From contig NZ_SCFY01000005.1 in the NCBI RefSeq assembly GCF_007049795.1, forward strand, positions 62,001-126,000: DNA of 64,000 nucleotides, read 5' to 3'. A model generated the notes under the pieces. The model was given only the letters and a program-made list of their open reading frames with translations, made no database searches and was not told the origin of the DNA. The translations under genes and the position numbers were made by a program. This DNA comes from Ectopseudomonas mendocina (lineage in GTDB: Bacteria > Pseudomonadota > Gammaproteobacteria > Pseudomonadales > Pseudomonadaceae). Shown one piece after another: positions 59,815 through 64,000 of this stretch. The number at the start of each line of letters is the position of its first letter. Position 1 is the stretch's first letter.

Positions 59815-61847
59815 GCTGGTTGAAATCACGCCGCCTGCATTACCTGGCGGGCCTCACGGCGCTGCTGTTCGTGCTATTCGCCAGCTTGCGCGGGCTTTTC
59901 CTGCTGGGCTTTTCCGCTGTTGAGAGCATCAGCGAGCCGGACGTGCTGCCGACCCTCGGCATCGGCCTGCGCTTCGACCTGCGTCTGGCCCTGCTGTTGA
60001 TGCTGCCGGTTGGCCTCCTGCTGGCGCTACCGAAGCTGCGCCTGGCGCGCTTTCGCGCCATACGCTGGTTGCTGCGCGGCTATCTACTGCTGGCCGTGGC
60101 GGCGCTGGGCCTGCTGTACATCATCGATTTCGGCCACTACGCCTACCTGGGCGTGCGCCTCAATGCCACGGTGCTGCGCTTTGCCGGCGATGCGCAGATT
60201 TCCGCCGGCATGCTCTGGCAGACCTATCCGGTGCTGTGGATAACCTTGGCCTGGCTGGCCGGTGTGGCACTGTGGGCCTGGGCGCTGCTGCGCCTGGAGC
60301 GTGCCACCCTGGATCGCCCTGCCAGCGACAAGGTCGGCGTGCTGCCGGCCCTTGGCGGTGCGGCAGTGGTAAGCGTACTGGTGTTCTTCGGCCTGCTCGG
60401 CCGCGCCAGCGCGCTGAATCTGGAGAACCCGGTGCCGCTGCGCTGGAGCGATGCCTTCTACAGCGGCAACAGCCAGATCGGCGCGCTCGGCCTTAACCCG
60501 GTACTGTTTCTCCTCGACACCCTCAAGCTCGAACCCGCCGCCTTCGACGAGGTCGCCACACGCGAGCACTACGAAGTGGTGGCCGATTACCTGGGCGTCA
60601 GCGAGCGTGATGCGCAGGGGCTGAACTTCTTCCGTCACCAGCCGCTGCAGGCGCATCGCATTCAGGCCGAGCGCCAGCCCAACGTGGTCTTCGTCATGCT
60701 CGAATCCCTCGGCACCAGCGCCGTGGGTGCCTACGGCAACCCACTTAACCCGACGCCGAACCTGGATCGCCTGGCCCGGCAAAGCTGGTTCTTCCGACAC
60801 TTCTACGTGCCGGTCACCGGCACCGCCAAGACGGTGTGGGCGAGTATCACCGGCATCCCCGATGTATCACGCCAGGAGACAGCGACGCGCAACCCGCTGA
60901 TCGCCCGTCAACGCACGCTGATCAACGCCCTGCCAGGCTACGAGAAGTTCTACATGATCGGCGGCAACGCCGGCTGGGCCAACATCAATGCGCTGATCCG
61001 CCAAAGCATCGACGGTGTGCAGCTCTATGAGGAACGCCACTGGCAGTCGCCACAGGTGGACGTGTGGGGTATCTCCGACCTGGATTTCTTCAAGGAGAGT
61101 TCGCAGATTCTCGGCGCACTGCCCAAGGACAAGCCGTTCTTCGCCTACCTGCAAACCTCCGGCAACCACCGCCCCTTCACCATCCCCAAGGACAACGACG
61201 GCTTCGAGGCGCTCGACCTGCCGCTGGAGGAGGTGCAGCAGGCCGGTTCGCGCAGCGTCGAGCAGTACAACGCCGTGCGCCTGCTGGACTTCAACATCGG
61301 CCGCCTGATGGAACTGGCCAAGGAGCAGGGCTTCTACGACGACACCATTTTCGTCTTCTTCGGCGACCACAACACCCGCATCAGCCAGATCCCGCACATG
61401 GCGCCAGCCTTCGAGCAACTGGGGCTGGAGAGCAACAACGTGCCGCTGCTGATTCATGCACCGAAATGGTTGGCGCCGCGCGAGTTCGACGAAGCCGTGG
61501 GCCTGGCCGACCTGCTGCCGACTGTGGCCGGGATGGTCGGCGTGCCCTTCGACAACGGCGGCCTCGGTCGCGACCTGCAACTGTCAGCACCGGAAGGCGA
61601 GCGCGTGGTGCCGCTGGTGCTGCAGGAAGGCACCTTCCCGGTGATCGGTGCGGTGACCCGTGATTTCCTCGTGCAGATGCAGCACGACGGCAGCTCGCCG
61701 ACCCTGCACGACCTGCGCTCGCCGACGCCGCGCGATAACGTGGCTGAGCAGCATCCCGAGGAGTTCCAGCGCCTGCTGGGGCTGAGCCGTGGTTTGCATG
61801 AAGCCGCACGTTTGCAGATGTATCGCAACGTACAAGCAGAGAAGTGA
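59811..61847 (+). CDS. LtaS/MdoB-family sulfatase-fold phosphotransferase
   Basis: 678 residues. Five N-terminal membrane segments (about 1-200) precede an alkaline-phosphatase-superfamily domain. Metal and nucleophile residues are seen in NVVFVMLESLGTSAVGAYG (Glu), VPVTGTAKTVWASITG (Thr nucleophile), QTSGNHRPFTIP (His) and FFGDHNTRISQIP (Asp-His). The family transfers phosphoglycerol or phosphoethanolamine to glycans or lipids, as in lipoteichoic-acid synthase or MdoB. In Pseudomonas, glucan or lipid modification is more likely than teichoic acid. Starts in an ATGA overlap. Confidence 0.87.
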   Translation: MSWLKSRRLHYLAGLTALLFVLFASLRGLFLLGFSAVESISEPDVLPTLGIGLRFDLRLALLLMLPVGLLLALPKLRLARFRAIRWLLRGYLLLAVAALGLLYIIDFGHYAYLGVRLNATVLRFAGDAQISAGMLWQTYPVLWITLAWLAGVALWAWALLRLERATLDRPASDKVGVLPALGGAAVVSVLVFFGLLGRASALNLENPVPLRWSDAFYSGNSQIGALGLNPVLFLLDTLKLEPAAFDEVATREHYEVVADYLGVSERDAQGLNFFRHQPLQAHRIQAERQPNVVFVMLESLGTSAVGAYGNPLNPTPNLDRLARQSWFFRHFYVPVTGTAKTVWASITGIPDVSRQETATRNPLIARQRTLINALPGYEKFYMIGGNAGWANINALIRQSIDGVQLYEERHWQSPQVDVWGISDLDFFKESSQILGALPKDKPFFAYLQTSGNHRPFTIPKDNDGFEALDLPLEEVQQAGSRSVEQYNAVRLLDFNIGRLMELAKEQGFYDDTIFVFFGDHNTRISQIPHMAPAFEQLGLESNNVPLLIHAPKWLAPREFDEAVGLADLLPTVAGMVGVPFDNGGLGRDLQLSAPEGERVVPLVLQEGTFPVIGAVTRDFLVQMQHDGSSPTLHDLRSPTPRDNVAEQHPEEFQRLLGLSRGLHEAARLQMYRNVQAEK

Positions 61848-61884
61848 GCACACTTGTGGGAGGCGCTTTAGCGGCGAGCTTTTA

Positions 61885-61935
61885 TCGCGGCTGAAGCCGC
61901 TCCTACGGAGTGTGTAGGAGCAGCTTCAGCCGCGA
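61885..61935. repeat. GGCTTCAGCC-type REP inverted repeat, copy 2
   Basis: TCGCGGCTGAAGCCGCTCC (TAC) ... GTAGGAGCAGCTTCAGCCGC: same repeat as at 54812-54873, one base changed in the right arm. A related half element (GTGGGAGGCGCTTTAGCGGC) lies at 61857-61876. Confidence 0.75.
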
Positions 61936-61950
61936 ATGCCATCGCTCGTC

Positions 61951-62943
61951 TCAGGCGCGAAAGCGACTTGGCGGCACGCCGCTCCAACGCTGGAAGGCAT
62001 GGCGGAAGCTGGCGGTCTCGCTGAAGCCGAGCACTTCGGCGATGCGGTACACAGGCCATTGCTCCTCATTGAGCAGTGCCTTGGCACGCTCGAAGCGCAA
62101 CTCGTCGAGCAGGCCCTGGTAGCTGGTGCCCAGCTCCTGCAGGTGGCGGCGCAGGGTACGCGGCGAGCAGTGCATCTGCTGCGCCAGGTTCTCAAGCCCA
62201 GGCGGCTCGGCCAACTGTGCGGCGAGCAACTGGCGCACCCGCTCCAGCCAGGCCTGGCGGCTGCTGAACTCCGCGTTCAGGCGACGGCAGCGCTCGACCA
62301 TATCGCCATGGGTGACGCTGTCGGCCAGCGGCAGGCGGCGCTCCAGCAACGCGGCAGGAAAAGCGAAGGCATTGCGCTGCGCCTCGAAGCGCAACGGGCA
62401 GGGAAAACTCTTTGCATAGCGCTTCATATAGCGCGGCTGGGCATAGGTGAACTCGGCACCCTCCAGCGGCAGCGGCTGGCGCAGCAGCTCATCGCCGATC
62501 AGTTTCAGCGAAGCCAGGCACATCTCCACGTTGAACACTTCCAGCGCCTCGGCATCGCGATAGCCGCTGGCGCAGATCCAGGCCAGCTCGCCTTCCAACT
62601 GTAGATCGAGGCGAAAATAGGTGCCGAGCAGCGCCGGGTACTGCAGCAGCAGGCGCCAGGCGTCACCAAAGGTGGCAGCCGAGAGCGCGGCGTAACCGAG
62701 CAGCCCATAGGAGGAAACATGCAGGCTGCGCCCCAACTCCAGCCCCATGTCGGCACGCAGGGCCAGGGCATTGGCACACACCTGCAACTCCTGCACCCGG
62801 GTGATGCGCGCGTCGGCATTGTCCAGATCAGCCGCACCAATACCGCTCCCGGCCAGCAATTGCGGGCGCAACTCAGGCTGGTCGGCAAAGCGTTGCAGGA
62901 TCAGGGAAACCACGTGCAGGGTGGTCAGAGAGGCGTGCAGCAT
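61951..62943 (-). CDS. AraC-family transcriptional regulator
   Basis: 330 residues. The C-terminal AraC DNA-binding domain is clear: LENLAQQMHCSPRTLRRHLQ near residue 253, and VYRIAEVLGFSETASFRHAF near 297 with RWSGVPPSRFRA at the end. The N-terminal half is the arabinose-binding-type effector domain common in Pseudomonas quorum or degradative regulators. Target genes are unknown; the nearest candidates are the flanking exported-protein and cluster genes. Confidence 0.92.
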   Translation of the reverse strand: MLHASLTTLHVVSLILQRFADQPELRPQLLAGSGIGAADLDNADARITRVQELQVCANALALRADMGLELGRSLHVSSYGLLGYAALSAATFGDAWRLLLQYPALLGTYFRLDLQLEGELAWICASGYRDAEALEVFNVEMCLASLKLIGDELLRQPLPLEGAEFTYAQPRYMKRYAKSFPCPLRFEAQRNAFAFPAALLERRLPLADSVTHGDMVERCRRLNAEFSSRQAWLERVRQLLAAQLAEPPGLENLAQQMHCSPRTLRRHLQELGTSYQGLLDELRFERAKALLNEEQWPVYRIAEVLGFSETASFRHAFQRWSGVPPSRFRA

Positions 62944-63023
62944 GATGCGTTCCGTGGGGGAAGACTAAGAATAGAACGCAAGAAATATGCCGCGAGGGGC
63001 GGGTCAACGCCCGCCCGATATGA

Positions 63024-63818
63024 TCAACGGTTACGCAGAATGGCGTTGATGAAGTCGCCCTGGTTGGCTTCATCCGAATGGGTGGTGAACTGCAGCTGAC
63101 CGTCCTTCTCGTGCAGTTTCATCGCCTCGCCAAAGCGGCAATCGACGCCCTTGAGGGTCTTGGCTTCGGCCTTGTAGCGGTCATCACGGCCGCACAGATA
63201 GGCCATCTGATTGACCACCTCGCCGCAGAAGCTCGGCACGCTGAGGCCAATCAGTTGCTCATCGCTGATCGCGCTCCAGTCGACCTTGGTCGTCAGCGAG
63301 GTACCGCAGGCCTTGGTGGCTTCGCCGTCCGTTTGTTGCAGGCGCGCACTGTAATCGGCAACACGCTGCTTGCGGTCGAAGGCAGCCAGGCGCGCCTGCA
63401 GGCCATCCTTTTCCTGCTTCACATAGAGTGCCAGGAGATCCTTCGGCTTCAGCGCCTTGGTCTTGTCCTCGTTGTAGCTGAGTTCGAAGCCCTGAGTGTT
63501 CGGCAGGTTGAGCTGGTAGCTCTCGCCGCTCCAGGCGCGCCGCTTGTTCAACAGGTTGTAGTCACGACCATCGAGACGGATGCCGTAGTCGCGCTGCTCG
63601 TTGCCCAGCTCGCGAACGTCGGTGAGGAACACCACTTCGTCGAGCGGGTGGTTGATGCCGCGGACCTGCACCAGCGCCTGCTTGCCGTCGGCAGAAGGGG
63701 CCAGCGCCAGGCTGACGCCCTGGCCGGCATCGAAGACCTGCGGATGCTTGGCCAGATCCAGCGCAGCGGCTTGAAGAGAGAGCAGGGAGAGAGCAACGAG
63801 CGAAACGTACTGTTTCAT
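63024..63818 (-). CDS. Exported protein of unknown function
   Basis: 264 residues from the ATG at 63818, with an Arg-Gly-rich extension upstream excluded. Signal peptide KQYVSLVALSLLSLQAAA. The mature part is rich in charged residues, with four Cys (KACGTSL, SFCGEV, YLCGRD, DCRFGE), which may form two disulfides. RGINHPLDEVVFLTDVREL near residue 45 is the most regular block. I do not recognise the family; it looks periplasmic. Confidence 0.7.
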   Translation of the reverse strand: MKQYVSLVALSLLSLQAAALDLAKHPQVFDAGQGVSLALAPSADGKQALVQVRGINHPLDEVVFLTDVRELGNEQRDYGIRLDGRDYNLLNKRRAWSGESYQLNLPNTQGFELSYNEDKTKALKPKDLLALYVKQEKDGLQARLAAFDRKQRVADYSARLQQTDGEATKACGTSLTTKVDWSAISDEQLIGLSVPSFCGEVVNQMAYLCGRDDRYKAEAKTLKGVDCRFGEAMKLHEKDGQLQFTTHSDEANQGDFINAILRNR

Positions 63819-63938
63819 GACGACACGTCCTTGTACGGATGAAGGGCGCACAGTATAGCCAGCCGTCTGGCGGCGATCTGTGCGCTCTTCCGCGTCCGTT
63901 CTGTAGGAAAATTGCCTATCCGTGGCGATTTCCCTGTC

Positions 63939-64000
63939 TTAGAACTGCAGCACGACGCGCCCCTCGATCTGCCCGCCGCGCATCTGATCGAAGATGCCGT
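63939..64000 (-). CDS. C-terminal end of a zinc-type alcohol dehydrogenase/quinone oxidoreductase
   Basis: Reading leftward from the window edge, the - strand encodes GIFDQMRGGQIEGRVVLQF and a stop. This is the typical last helix and strand of medium-chain dehydrogenases (F-x-x-M-R-x-G-x-x-x-G-R-x-V-L). Only the final residues are in the window, so the substrate class is uncertain. Confidence 0.72.
   Translation of the reverse strand, partial: GIFDQMRGGQIEGRVVLQF

Overview
The window is a piece of a Pseudomonas chromosome. It is GC-rich, and its gene order and protein types match the Pseudomonas neighbourhood running from ampDh2 through dsbA, cytochrome c4, engB, polA and thrB, joined to the aa3-type cytochrome c oxidase cluster. 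The repeat families fit the P. mendocina/oleovorans side of the genus, but that species-level placement is inference. No rRNA, tRNA or CRISPR array was seen.

Region 1 (1-4570) is the 3' end of a prophage on the + strand: a tail-tip protein cut by the window edge, a small GT-A glycosyltransferase, a DUF2793 protein, then a tightly overlapping lysis cassette (anchored small protein, holin-like protein, SAR-type lysozyme, Rz with Rz1 embedded in another frame). Region 2 (4585-16117) is a seven-gene defence operon on the - strand. In transcription order it encodes a PglX-like methyltransferase, an SNF2 helicase (BrxHII type), PglZ, a BrxA-sized protein, a GmrSD/BrxU-like DUF262-DUF1524 nuclease, a 72-residue zinc-ribbon protein and a DUF4917 (SIR2-like) protein. 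This is the order of a type 3 BREX locus, but brxF and brxC are absent. The methyltransferase has lost its N-terminus and is joined in frame, through a piece of insertion sequence read antisense, to the first codons of an unrelated exported-protein gene.

Region 3 (16293-22909) is a chemosensory-like signalling block: a large hybrid kinase with three receivers, CheR, CheB and a receiver-kinase, all overlapping on the - strand, with a single-domain receiver divergent on the + strand. Region 4 (22961-36202) is core genome: a DUF3313 lipoprotein gene with two in-frame amber codons, ampDh2, marC, an NCS2 permease broken by an internal deletion, a diguanylate cyclase, an EEP-family protein, dsbA, two cytochromes c, engB, the small RNA ersA (with a recognisable AlgU/sigma22 promoter and terminator), polA, a DUF2782 protein and thrB. 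Region 5 (36353-44813) is the cytochrome oxidase structural and assembly cluster (coxB, coxA, ctaG, coxC, SURF1, a Sco-like protein, ctaA, ctaB, sco), interrupted by one + strand DUF2909 gene.

Region 6 (45217-57091) is mostly amino-acid and polyamine metabolism: glutaminase, asparaginase, an AGCS symporter with a divergent Xre-type regulator, aspartase with a coupled 42-codon ORF and a divergent LysR regulator, and an acetylpolyamine deacetylase with a polyamine-binding protein. Region 7 (57304-61847) is a compact + strand cluster: two small PepSY-like exported proteins, a BNR/sialidase-like protein, a membrane protein and an LtaS/MdoB-type sulfatase-fold transferase. The window ends with an AraC-family regulator, an exported protein of unknown function and the last codons of an alcohol dehydrogenase. 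Two families of intergenic inverted repeats (GTAGGGTGCGC type and GGCTTCAGCC type) recur between 31.6 and 61.9 kb.
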